NCBI GenBank assembly: GCA_902790375.1 | Contig: CADARY010000008.1 | Location: 1-64,000 of the forward strand | From: Oscillospiraceae bacterium | GTDB taxonomy: Bacteria; Bacillota; Clostridia; Oscillospirales; Oscillospiraceae | Length of the DNA: 64,000 nt | Direction: 5' to 3' | Shown: positions 51,942 to 59,953 of the stretch, piece by piece | Position numbering within the stretch: position 1 is the first letter of the stretch | Layout: each line of letters opens with the position of its first letter | The notes under the pieces: model-generated | The model's database searches: none | The model's input: the letters and a program-made list of their open reading frames with translations, nothing else | What the model was told of the DNA's origin: nothing | Made by a program: the position numbers and the translations under genes

Positions 51942-51973
51942 GACGGGGACGGCAGAGCGCGGCCGTCCCCGTT
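51942..51973. terminator. Intra-operon terminator-like hairpin
   Basis: A 12-bp stem (51942-51953 with 51962-51973, one G-T pair) with a short T-run, just after the MacB-core-like gene. The A-run on its left could also serve the minus strand. Likely partial terminator. Confidence 0.6.
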
Positions 51974-51996
51974 TCGACTGGAAGGGGTGAAAGCCC

Positions 51997-52653
51997 GTGA
52001 CAAAAAAACAAAGCCGCGGCCATCGGATCATCGTGATCCTGCTGCTGCTCGTGATCCTGGCCCTTGCCGTGGTCGCGGGGCTGCTGGCCCTGAAGCTGAG
52101 CCGGCGCGAGGATACCCGCCTCGCGGGCGTCTGGCAGATGCGCGCGGAGCTGACGGATACGGCCCGCACCCGGGCCGACGCCTGGCTGCAGCGCGCCGCT
52201 CTTGGCGAGCAGGTCCCCGCCGCGGAGTACCTGCCGGCGCTTTCCGTCACGGTGCGCCTCACGCTCTCCCCGGACGGGAGCTGGAGCCGCGAGATCCGGG
52301 ACGGAGAATACGAGAGCGCCCGCGCCGCGGCCGAGCGGGGCCTTGCCAAGGCCCTGCGGGAGCTGCTGCGCCTGCGCATTGCCGATGCGGGCCGCCCGCC
52401 CGAGACGGCGGCGGAGGCCGAGGCGCGCATCCAGCGCGTGCTCGGCATGTCCACCGAGGACTATATGCGGGACTACGGCCCCGCCCTTCTGCCGCCGCTT
52501 TCGCAGATGCGCGCGGTGTATGACGGCAGCGGCGCGTATCTTGCGGACGGGGAGACGATCAACTTTGACGGGGAGGCCGTGCGCTATCTTATGGACGGGG
52601 AGCTTCTTGTCCTGCTGAGACCCGAGGGGGCGGAGGTGTATGAACGTGCGTAA
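51997..52653 (+). CDS. Single-pass membrane protein, unknown
   Basis: A 218-residue protein starting with GTG (AAGGGGTG upstream), one membrane segment (about 10-32) and a mostly helical, Arg/Ala-rich outer part. No family is recognised. Its last codons overlap the start of the D,D-carboxypeptidase gene by 14 bases, so they are translationally coupled, suggesting a wall-related job. Confidence 0.7.
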   Translation: MTKKQSRGHRIIVILLLLVILALAVVAGLLALKLSRREDTRLAGVWQMRAELTDTARTRADAWLQRAALGEQVPAAEYLPALSVTVRLTLSPDGSWSREIRDGEYESARAAAERGLAKALRELLRLRIADAGRPPETAAEAEARIQRVLGMSTEDYMRDYGPALLPPLSQMRAVYDGSGAYLADGETINFDGEAVRYLMDGELLVLLRPEGAEVYERA

Positions 52654-54070
52654 GGAACTTGCCGCGCTGCTGCTGGCCCTGTGCCTGGCGCTCCCGCTTG
52701 CCCGCCCGGCTCATGCCGAGGCGACGGTGACCCATCAGCAGCTTGAAAACCTGCTCCTCTCCGTGGACGGGAATGATCCCAGGACCGTCCGAACCATCCA
52801 CTACAGCTATGACTATAACCGCTATGTCTCCCTGCGGGATATGGCGGCGGCCCTCAGCGGCACGGCGAAGCATTTTGACCTGAGCATCGCAAACGACCAG
52901 GTCACTATCACCACCGGCAGGGACTACACGCCGGTCGGCGGGGAGGGGGAGCCCTTCCCCGACACCGGCGTATACGAGACGCGCCCCCTGGCCCTGTATC
53001 TCATCTGGCTCGACGGGCGGGAGCTTCACTATCAGAGCTTCCTCAGCCCCGGCGCTGACCGGCGGGACTGCTTCATGAGTCTCACGGATCTTGCCATGCA
53101 GCTTGATCTGAGCCTGGAGGTCTCCGCCGGCAGCATGCGCCTCAACAGCCGCGAGGGCTTCACCATCGACCTGGACACCCTGCGGGAGGGCGGGTTTTAT
53201 TATGAGATCCACTCCGGCCTTGTCGGGGACGCCACGACTGGCGCCATCTACACCGCCTGGGAGCCGATGCTCTCCGTGCCCATTGCGAGCACCACGAAGC
53301 TCATGAGCTTTGTCATCATCATGGACGCCGCTGCCAACGGGGAGATCGCCCTCTCCGACAGCGTGACCATCCCCGAGGAGGCGGCGCGGCTCTCCCGCAC
53401 AGCAGACGGGGTGATCTATATGGAGGCGGGCCAGGTCTCGAATGTGACGGATCTTCTGTGCGCCATGCTGGTCCTCTCCAGCAACGAGAGCGCCACGGCC
53501 CTCGCCGTACACACCTGCGGGAGCGAGGCGGCCTTTGTCGAGCGCATGAACCGCAAGGCGCAGGCCCTCGGACTCTCGGAGGGGACAGTTTTCTATAACT
53601 GCAACGGCCTGCCCGTCTATACGGACAATCTCGCCGCGACCAAGGTGCAAAACCGCATGAGCGCCTATGACATGTTCGAGCTGGTGCGCTATCTTCTCAG
53701 CGCCTACCCGGAGGTGACGCGCATCACCTCTCTCAGAACGGTGACGCTTGAGAGCTTCGGCGTCACGATCGCCAACACCAACACCCTGCTCTATAACCTC
53801 CCGGGCGTTGTGGGCCTCAAGACCGGCACCACCAACATGTCCGGCGCCTGCCTTGTCACCGCCATGGAGGCGCAGGACGCAAAGGGCGATGTCCACATGC
53901 TGGTCTCCGTCGAGTTCGGCGCCGAGGACAGCACCGTGCGCACCACGCTCTCAGAGGAGATGCTGCGCTACGGCCTGCAGATGCTGCGCGAGCAGTCGGC
54001 GTCAGGGGCCGGAGCCGCCGTCCCCATCGACGCCGAGGAGCTTATCCGCGCCGCGCTTCGCGGCTTCTGA
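52640..54070 (+). CDS. D-alanyl-D-alanine carboxypeptidase (S11) with N-terminal Cu-amine-oxidase-like domain
   Basis: A 476-residue secreted enzyme: signal peptide (ends near AHAEA, residue ~25), a copper-amine-oxidase-N-like domain (about 30-100; YVSLRDMAAALSG... ITTGRDYT), a linker region and an S11 penicillin-binding domain (about 190-440) with the active-site SxxK in ASTTKLM, SxN in SSNESA and KTG in LKTGTTN. It trims the terminal D-Ala of peptidoglycan stem peptides. No C-terminal anchor helix is evident. GGAGGTG precedes the ATG, which lies inside the previous gene. Confidence 0.88.
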   Translation: MNVRKELAALLLALCLALPLARPAHAEATVTHQQLENLLLSVDGNDPRTVRTIHYSYDYNRYVSLRDMAAALSGTAKHFDLSIANDQVTITTGRDYTPVGGEGEPFPDTGVYETRPLALYLIWLDGRELHYQSFLSPGADRRDCFMSLTDLAMQLDLSLEVSAGSMRLNSREGFTIDLDTLREGGFYYEIHSGLVGDATTGAIYTAWEPMLSVPIASTTKLMSFVIIMDAAANGEIALSDSVTIPEEAARLSRTADGVIYMEAGQVSNVTDLLCAMLVLSSNESATALAVHTCGSEAAFVERMNRKAQALGLSEGTVFYNCNGLPVYTDNLAATKVQNRMSAYDMFELVRYLLSAYPEVTRITSLRTVTLESFGVTIANTNTLLYNLPGVVGLKTGTTNMSGACLVTAMEAQDAKGDVHMLVSVEFGAEDSTVRTTLSEEMLRYGLQMLREQSASGAGAAVPIDAEELIRAALRGF

Positions 54071-54149
54071 CCGCGCCCCTGTTAATTTCGCGTTTTCTGT
54101 GTTATAATGATGTTCATATCTGTATCTATCAACGACGGGAAGAAGAGCC

Positions 54150-55232
54150 ATGCTGAATGCCAACCGATTGTCCACCAATATCATCGTCACCGTGCTGGTG
54201 CTGGTGATGGTCTTTCTGCTGCCCCTGCTGGACAGGCGCATCTGCGCGCGCCTCGGCGTGAACCTCCACCACGGGCTGAGCAGCAACCCGAAGGCGGACG
54301 CCCTGCTGAAGATCCGGCAGCTGATCCTCTTTGCGGTGTTTTTCGTGTATATCATGGTCTTTGCCTACCTGGTCTTCTTCTCCCGCAGCGCCTCCGAGCA
54401 GTACCTTGTGCACATCGCTCCCTTTGCCGACCTGCAGCACGCCATCAACACGGACTATGGCCCCTTTGATTTCATCGTCGCCATCTTCAAGGAGGGGGTG
54501 CAGAGCGCCTTCTCCCATGTCCGGGTGGTAAAGATCGAGGACATCACCCAGGTCTATATGAACATCATGCTCTTTGTCCCCATGGGCTATCTGCTGCCTT
54601 ACGTGTTTGAGTTTTTCCGCAGCGGCTCCTGGGCCCGGCCGGTGCTGGCCTGCTTTGTCATCTCCTTCATCACGGAAAACCTGCAGCTGATCTTCCGCCG
54701 CGGCTTCTATGACATGGACGATCTGCTGGCCAACACCCTCGGCGGGCTCATCGGGACGCTGCTCTTCATTTCGGTCGCCTATGTGGTGACGCATCCGAAC
54801 TGGCGAAGAGAGCTCTTCACCCTGCGCTCCTGGCGCACAGCCGCAAAAAACGGCGCGCTCTATCCCTATGCCCGCCGCGTCGGCATCTCCCGCACGACCC
54901 TCCTGGGCACCGACGAGGGGGAGGTTTTCTTCTTCTATGTGTCCAAGCTCGGCTTCCGGCCCCGCAAACAGATCGTGCCGGAATATTCCTTCGGGACGGA
55001 TTTCCTCTTTGAGCTCGGCTCTTCCCAGGTGGAGATCCACTGCTCCAATCGGCCGGACAAGCTCCAGACCCAGTATCTGACGATCTCGGCCCGGGATCTG
55101 CTGGAAATCAAAAAGCGCCTTCAGGAGCACGATATCGAGCCCGGCCCCTTCGAGCAGGACCCCTACACCGGCCAGCGCCGCGTGAGCTTCAGCGGCCCGG
55201 ACGGCGTAGTCATCACGCTCCTTGAGGAATAA
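54150..55232 (+). CDS. VanZ-like membrane protein with C-terminal soluble domain
   Basis: A 360-residue protein: five membrane segments (about 8-28, 58-80, 130-155, 165-185, 200-225) with the VanZ-type NIMLFVPMGYLLP and FITENLQLIFRRGFYDMDDLLANT, then a ~120-residue soluble end (from about 240) that resembles a glyoxalase/VOC fold (closing GPDGVVITLLEE). VanZ-like proteins are associated with glycopeptide/lipid II-related resistance in some cases, but most are uncharacterised. A TATAAT (54103-54108) with a weak -35 lies upstream. Confidence 0.78.
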   Translation: MLNANRLSTNIIVTVLVLVMVFLLPLLDRRICARLGVNLHHGLSSNPKADALLKIRQLILFAVFFVYIMVFAYLVFFSRSASEQYLVHIAPFADLQHAINTDYGPFDFIVAIFKEGVQSAFSHVRVVKIEDITQVYMNIMLFVPMGYLLPYVFEFFRSGSWARPVLACFVISFITENLQLIFRRGFYDMDDLLANTLGGLIGTLLFISVAYVVTHPNWRRELFTLRSWRTAAKNGALYPYARRVGISRTTLLGTDEGEVFFFYVSKLGFRPRKQIVPEYSFGTDFLFELGSSQVEIHCSNRPDKLQTQYLTISARDLLEIKKRLQEHDIEPGPFEQDPYTGQRRVSFSGPDGVVITLLEE

Positions 55233-55312
55233 GGGAAGCGGGGTCCTGTGACAGTCGGCGGTATATGATGGGCCTATAAGCAATAAGCCGCGATCAGAAA
55301 GAAGGCACAGAC

Positions 55313-56740
55313 ATGAAAATAAAGATCAGAGACCGGATCCTCAACATGAACCTGATGGAAAAGGAGCCCCATGACCCCGAGATCGTCAGGACGGTGGCGC
55401 GGATGAAGCGCGTTGTGGAAAGGTGGAACCTGGACGCGGACTTCCGCAAAGCCTGTGAGAGCGACCCGGAAAAAACGCTCGCCGAGATAGCCCCGGATGT
55501 TGACCCGGAGGCTTTTCGCCTGCTGATCAACAAGGACGCGGCCGAGAAGCTGGTGGAAGATCTGAAGGCAGAGAAAATCAGTGAGGAGGATATACCGGAG
55601 AGCTATGTGATCTACAAGGCGTCGGTCAGGGAAAAGATCCTGCACCGGGAGAAGCTTCGTCAGACGTACTGCGTCCCGGATGAGCCGCACTTTCGTGCCT
55701 GGCGCGAGCGGCAGCAGAAGCGCTGCTACATGGAGATGGGTCCCTCCGCCCAGCGTATGGTGCAGGCCGCGCTGATGTTTGAACTCACACTGGGCTGCTC
55801 TGTCGGCTGCCCCTTCTGCGGCGTGGCCTCCCAGGGCCTTCGCGGCATTTTCCGCTATACGGAGGAAAACGCGGCACTCTGGCGCGAGACGCTGCGCCGC
55901 ATGCACGCGCTGCTCGGCGGCGCGGCAGGCCGCGGCACCTGCTACTACTCCTGCGAGGGGCTGGATAATCCGGATTATGAAAAATTCCTCTCGGATTACT
56001 ACAGCGAGTTCGGCGTCGTGCCGCAGACCACCACCGCCGCCGCCACCCGCGATATCGAACGCACCCGTGCTCTGCTGCGCTTCGCGGATGAAAACGACCC
56101 CCATATCGACCGCTTCTCCGTCATCAGTGCCGAAATGCGCGATACGATCTTCGAGGCCTTTACACCGGAGGAGCTTGTGAATGTGGAGCTGCTGCCCCAG
56201 TTTCCCGAGGCGCCGGGAAACTGCTTTGCCAAGGTCGGGCGCAACCGCGACAAGGACGATGAGGACGCTGTGGGCGGCACCATCGCCTGCGCAAGCGGCT
56301 TCATCGTGAATATGCAGGAAAAGTCGCTGCGGCTGATGACGCCCTTCGTCTCCGACCGCGACCACCCCACCGGGGAGTGGATCCTGGAGAAATGCGCTTT
56401 CCGTTCTGCCGAGGATCTGGAAAAGCAGATGCGCCGGATGATCGAAACATACATGCCCCTGGAGCTTGACTTTGAAAAGCGCGTCGGGGCCTCCTGCGAC
56501 TTCAGCCTGGAGGAGACGGACGGCAATGTCCGGGTCGGCGCACACGGTGTGCGCGTTGACATGCTGCACGCCCCCATGGCGCAGGCGGGGCTGGACACGG
56601 TGGTCACCGCGCTCAAGGCGCGCCGCTATACGGGAGACGAAATCCTGGAGCTCCTGCCGGAGGATATGAATCCTGCGCAGAGCATCCTGCTGCTCAAGCA
56701 ATTATGGGATCACGGCCTGATTGATCAGGTCACAGAATAA
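55313..56740 (+). CDS. PoyD-like radical SAM peptide epimerase (RiPP maturase)
   Basis: A 475-residue radical SAM protein. The cluster motif is C162-SVG-C166-PF-C169 in LTLGCSVGCPFCGVAS, as in PoyD-type maturases (CSVGCWFC), followed by LDNPDYEKFL and VPQTTTAAATRD, also typical of that family. PoyD-like enzymes change L- to D-residues in proteusin core peptides by H-atom chemistry. Candidate C-terminal H-donor cysteines include those in GNCFAK, IACASG, EKCAF and GASCDF. The next gene, 14 bp downstream, encodes a precursor with a nitrile-hydratase-like leader. AAGAAGG precedes the ATG. No clear promoter is visible. Confidence 0.82.
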   Translation: MKIKIRDRILNMNLMEKEPHDPEIVRTVARMKRVVERWNLDADFRKACESDPEKTLAEIAPDVDPEAFRLLINKDAAEKLVEDLKAEKISEEDIPESYVIYKASVREKILHREKLRQTYCVPDEPHFRAWRERQQKRCYMEMGPSAQRMVQAALMFELTLGCSVGCPFCGVASQGLRGIFRYTEENAALWRETLRRMHALLGGAAGRGTCYYSCEGLDNPDYEKFLSDYYSEFGVVPQTTTAAATRDIERTRALLRFADENDPHIDRFSVISAEMRDTIFEAFTPEELVNVELLPQFPEAPGNCFAKVGRNRDKDDEDAVGGTIACASGFIVNMQEKSLRLMTPFVSDRDHPTGEWILEKCAFRSAEDLEKQMRRMIETYMPLELDFEKRVGASCDFSLEETDGNVRVGAHGVRVDMLHAPMAQAGLDTVVTALKARRYTGDEILELLPEDMNPAQSILLLKQLWDHGLIDQVTE

Positions 56741-56754
56741 AGGAGGAAAACACC

Positions 56755-57183
56755 ATGGATCAGATCAAGAAAAACAACATCGCCTATGGAAAGCTTCTCA
56801 ACAAATGCTGGGACGATCCGGCCTACCTTGAGAAGTTCCGTGCCGATCCCGCCGCCGCACTGAAGGAGTTCGGCATCCCCACACCGCCGAATGCGAGATA
56901 CCACATCGTTGCTCCCCAGGACATGAAGCCCAGCACGAAGGAAGATGTCTACCTCTACTATATGGATAAGCCCGAAGTTACCAGTCTGAACGAAGAAACG
57001 CTCGGCAAGGTCGCCGGTGGGGTCGTGCCGACGCCGGAGCCGGAGCCGCACGAACCCATTATGGAATCCGTAGACGTCATGACCCATGTGGAGGTGGGTA
57101 CAGAAGTAGTTGCCGAGGTTGTGGCCGTCATCATGGCTGTGATTTTGGTTCTGGGCGAAGGCACGGGGGATGGAGATCAATAA
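56755..57183 (+). CDS. Proteusin-type RiPP precursor with nitrile-hydratase-like leader
   Basis: A 142-residue precursor. Residues 1-89 are a nitrile-hydratase-like (NHLP) leader: NNIAYGKLLNKCWDDPAYLE, LKEFGI and a beta-rich middle, ending with the double-glycine cleavage site EETLGKVAGG. The core (90-142) begins with a Pro/Glu run (VVPTPEPEPHEP) and has 13 Val and 3 Ile in 53 residues, clustered in EVGTEVVAEVVAVIMAVILV, then an acidic Gly-rich tail. Beta-branched, hydrophobic cores are typical substrates of D-epimerising radical SAM enzymes such as its neighbour. Export and leader removal could be done by the C39 exporter at 13-18 kb. Confidence 0.85.
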   Translation: MDQIKKNNIAYGKLLNKCWDDPAYLEKFRADPAAALKEFGIPTPPNARYHIVAPQDMKPSTKEDVYLYYMDKPEVTSLNEETLGKVAGGVVPTPEPEPHEPIMESVDVMTHVEVGTEVVAEVVAVIMAVILVLGEGTGDGDQ

Positions 57184-57247
57184 GTATTCGGGAAAGCGAC
57201 ACCATACATACGACTGCGGTGATGGACTGACGAGTCTCCCGCCGCGT

Positions 57248-57300
57248 CAAGAATCAAAAGCCCCTTGCGACCAAACGGATCGCAAGGGGCTTTTGATTCT
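57248..57300. terminator. Bidirectional terminator between the precursor and symporter genes
   Basis: A 22-bp perfect inverted repeat (57248-57269 with 57279-57300) whose outer bases are A/T-rich on both sides (AAAAG/CTTTT). It overlaps the stop codon of the leftward symporter gene and follows the RiPP precursor by 64 bp, serving both. Confidence 0.85.
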
Positions 57301-58712
57301 TAATCCTGCCAGAAGTCTGTGTCCTTGACGCCGTTGGCGGCACCGCGGTAGGCGGGGAGCTTGCCCTTGCGCCGCTGCCACTCATAATCGCGCAGGGCGG
57401 CAATGGCGGGCTTTGCGAGGATCACGATCACCGGCACGTTGATGATGACCATTAGGCCCTGCATCATATCCGCCGAATCCCACGCGAGACCCGCCGAGAT
57501 GCAGGCGCCGGCGAAGATCAGCGCCGTTGCGCACAGGCGATAGACAAACAGGAAGGCCTTGCCCGGCTCCTTCTTCATGATGAAGCGCAGGCAGCTCTCG
57601 GTGTAATAGTAGTTGCCGAGCAGGGTCGTGAAGGCGAACAGGCACACCGCGACCGCAATGAAGATCGCGCCGAAGCTGCCGAGGGCCGTGCGCGTGCAGG
57701 CCTGGACATAGGTGGCGCCGGCGGCTTCGGCTACAGGCTCGACCCCGGAGAAGAGGCAGAGGAAGGCCGTGGCGGAGCAGATGAGCAGCGTGTCGATGAA
57801 CACGCTCAGCATCTGCACAAGGCCCTGCTTTGCCGGGTGGCTCACATCCGCGGCAGCGGCGGCATTGGGGGCGGAGCCCATGCCGGCCTCGTTGGAGTAA
57901 AGGCCGCGCTTGATGCCCCACATGACGCAGGAGCCGGTGAAGCCGCCGAGGATGGCCTGAAAATCAAAGGCGGAGCGGAAGATCCGGCCGAACACGGCGG
58001 GAAGCTGACCGAAGTTGCGGATCACGACGTAGAGGGAGATCAGCACGTACAGAATGCCCATGACGGGAACCAGCACTTCCGTGACCCTGGTCAGGCGCTT
58101 GCCGCCGCCCAGGACGCAGAAGCCGAACAGCGCCGCGAGCACCGCGCCCACGACGACGGGGGTGGACTTGGTGTAGAAGGAGAAGGTGGAGAAAACGTCC
58201 TGCGTATTATACGCCGCGAGCATATTGTAGCCCACCACGTAGGTCAGGATCAGCACGATGGCGAAGACCACGCCGAGCCAGCGCTGGCCCAGGGCCTGCT
58301 CCATGTAGTAGGAGGGACCGCCGTAGCTGCCGCCCTCGCTGTCGCGCTTCTTGTAGATCTGGGCGAGGGTGGACTCGACAAAGGCGGAGGCGCCGCCGAG
58401 GATCGCCGTGAGCCACATCCAGAAAATGGCGCCGGGGCCGCCGAGGCAGAGGGCTGTCGAGACGCCCATGATATTGCCTGTGCCGACGCGCGACGCGGTT
58501 GAGACCATCAGCGCGCCGAAGGAGGAGGTTGCGCCGAGATTCACGGGCTTCTCCCTGACGACGCGGATGGATTCCGCAAACAGGCGGATCTGCACGAAGC
58601 GCAGCCGGAAGGTAAAATAGAGCCCTGCCAGAATCAGAAGCAGGGGCACCACATAGGGCTTGTACAAAATGCCGCTGACAGCGTTGACTGCATTGTCGAT
58701 GGATGTGAGCAT
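57300..58712 (-). CDS. AGCS-family sodium:alanine/glycine symporter
   Basis: A 470-residue membrane protein with about ten segments, matching the alanine or glycine:cation symporter family. Signatures: RVGTGNIMGVSTALCLGGPG, SNEAGMGSAPNAAAA and LLGNYYYTES. It imports alanine or glycine with Na+ or H+. ATG 58712 has ACAGGAG upstream; the frame is open to 58877 but that part lies in the leader. It has its own minus-strand promoter. Confidence 0.92.
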   Translation of the reverse strand: MLTSIDNAVNAVSGILYKPYVVPLLLILAGLYFTFRLRFVQIRLFAESIRVVREKPVNLGATSSFGALMVSTASRVGTGNIMGVSTALCLGGPGAIFWMWLTAILGGASAFVESTLAQIYKKRDSEGGSYGGPSYYMEQALGQRWLGVVFAIVLILTYVVGYNMLAAYNTQDVFSTFSFYTKSTPVVVGAVLAALFGFCVLGGGKRLTRVTEVLVPVMGILYVLISLYVVIRNFGQLPAVFGRIFRSAFDFQAILGGFTGSCVMWGIKRGLYSNEAGMGSAPNAAAAADVSHPAKQGLVQMLSVFIDTLLICSATAFLCLFSGVEPVAEAAGATYVQACTRTALGSFGAIFIAVAVCLFAFTTLLGNYYYTESCLRFIMKKEPGKAFLFVYRLCATALIFAGACISAGLAWDSADMMQGLMVIINVPVIVILAKPAIAALRDYEWQRRKGKLPAYRGAANGVKDTDFWQD

Positions 58713-58877
58713 GTTTCTTTCTCCTGTCTTGAAGTTATTGCCTTTATGCTGCTTTCCCGAGCCGTTGCGAAAGAAATCGGGAAAGGCGGTTTGCCGCCTG
58801 TGATACAAGCAAAACAGCAGGCAAACCGAGTGGATGCGTCCGCCTTTGCCATATCCGGCCTCAAACGGCACAGGCAT

Positions 58878-58906
58878 ACTATACCGGATTTTTCATTCAC
58901 ATGCAA
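58878..58906 (-). promoter_or_regulatory. Promoter of the alanine symporter gene
   Basis: On the minus strand TTGCAT (58906-58901), 17-bp spacer, TATAGT (58883-58878). The ~160-nt leader contains a long hairpin (GGTTTGCC with GGCAAACC, about 58783-58828) that could attenuate transcription. No known riboswitch is recognised. Confidence 0.7.
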
Positions 58907-59031
58907 GGCTTTCTTTTCTCCGGCTTTCCCCACAGCAAAAAGAATTGCGCCCGTCAAGCGCTTTCGCCCGCTTTTTCACAATATCCGGTATATGCTTGCC
59001 TCATACGACCACAAGATAAGGAGGTTTGCAT

Positions 59032-59862
59032 ATGCAGACACTGCATACCCGTCCGGGCGTCCGGCGGGGAAACATCGTGTGGCTGCCGGCGGAGGACATC
59101 GCGCCGAACCCCGTGCAGCCGCGCAGACTTTTTGACGAAAAGGCCCTGGAGGAGCTGAGCGAGAGCATCAGGAGCTACGGCATTCTGAACCCGCTCACCG
59201 TGCGCTGCCGCGGCGGCAGGATCGAGCTTGTGGCCGGGGAGAGACGCCTGCGAGCAGCGAAGATGGCGGGCCTGGAGGAGGTGCCCTGTATCCTGCTGGA
59301 CGTGAACATGGAGGACGCAAGCCTCATCGCCCTCATTGAAAATCTGCAGCGGCGGGATCTGGACTTCATCGAGGAGGCGGTGGGGCTGAGCCGCCTGATC
59401 CGCATGTTCGGCATGAGCCAGGAGGAGGCGGCAAAGCGCATCGGCAAGTCCCAGTCGGCGGTGGCCAACAAGCTGCGCCTTCTGAAGCTGCCGCGGGACG
59501 TGCTGGAAAACCTGCGCAGCTATGGCCTCAGCGAGCGCCACGGCCGGGCTCTGCTGCGCCTGACGGAGCCGAACGCCCAGCGCATGGCCCTGGAGTACAT
59601 TGCGGCAAACGGACTCACCGTCGCTATGACGGAGGACTACATCGAGGGCCTGCTCTCCGCTCCCGCCGCCGGGGACGCGCCGGAGAAGCAGGAGCCGCGC
59701 CGCACGCTGATCCTCAAGGATGTGCGGGTCTTTCTCAACAGCCTCAACCGCTCCCTGGATCTGATGAAGCAGGGCGGCATCGACGCGGGCGTGCGCCGCC
59801 AGGAGACCGAGGATTCCCTGATCCTCACCATCTCCATCCCGAAGAGCCGGACACCCGGCTGA
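59032..59862 (+). CDS. ParB/Noc-family DNA-binding protein
   Basis: A 276-residue protein of the ParB/Spo0J/Noc family: N-terminal CTP-binding ParB domain with GERRLRAAKMAG and ENLQRRDLDFIEEA, then a helix-turn-helix (SQEEAAKRIGKSQSAVANKLRLL) and a C-terminal dimerisation part. No parA/soj gene is adjacent, which, with the sequence of the ENLQR region, leans towards a Noc-like role in coordinating division with the nucleoid, but plain ParB is possible. ATG 59032 has AAGGAGG 7 bases upstream. Confidence 0.85.
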   Translation: MQTLHTRPGVRRGNIVWLPAEDIAPNPVQPRRLFDEKALEELSESIRSYGILNPLTVRCRGGRIELVAGERRLRAAKMAGLEEVPCILLDVNMEDASLIALIENLQRRDLDFIEEAVGLSRLIRMFGMSQEEAAKRIGKSQSAVANKLRLLKLPRDVLENLRSYGLSERHGRALLRLTEPNAQRMALEYIAANGLTVAMTEDYIEGLLSAPAAGDAPEKQEPRRTLILKDVRVFLNSLNRSLDLMKQGGIDAGVRRQETEDSLILTISIPKSRTPG

Positions 59863-59883
59863 GGCAGGCCTGTTTACATTCTG

Positions 59884-59911
59884 TTGCTTGACTTCTCATA
59901 TAAAATATAGT
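59884..59911 (+). promoter_or_regulatory. Promoter of the phosphodiester glycosidase lipoprotein gene
   Basis: TTGCTT (59884-59889), 16-bp spacer, TATAGT (59906-59911), about 42 bp before the start. Confidence 0.5.
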
Positions 59912-59953
59912 ACATTCCCCTTGTTCAAAATGAAAAGAGAAAGGTTTTTTCGC

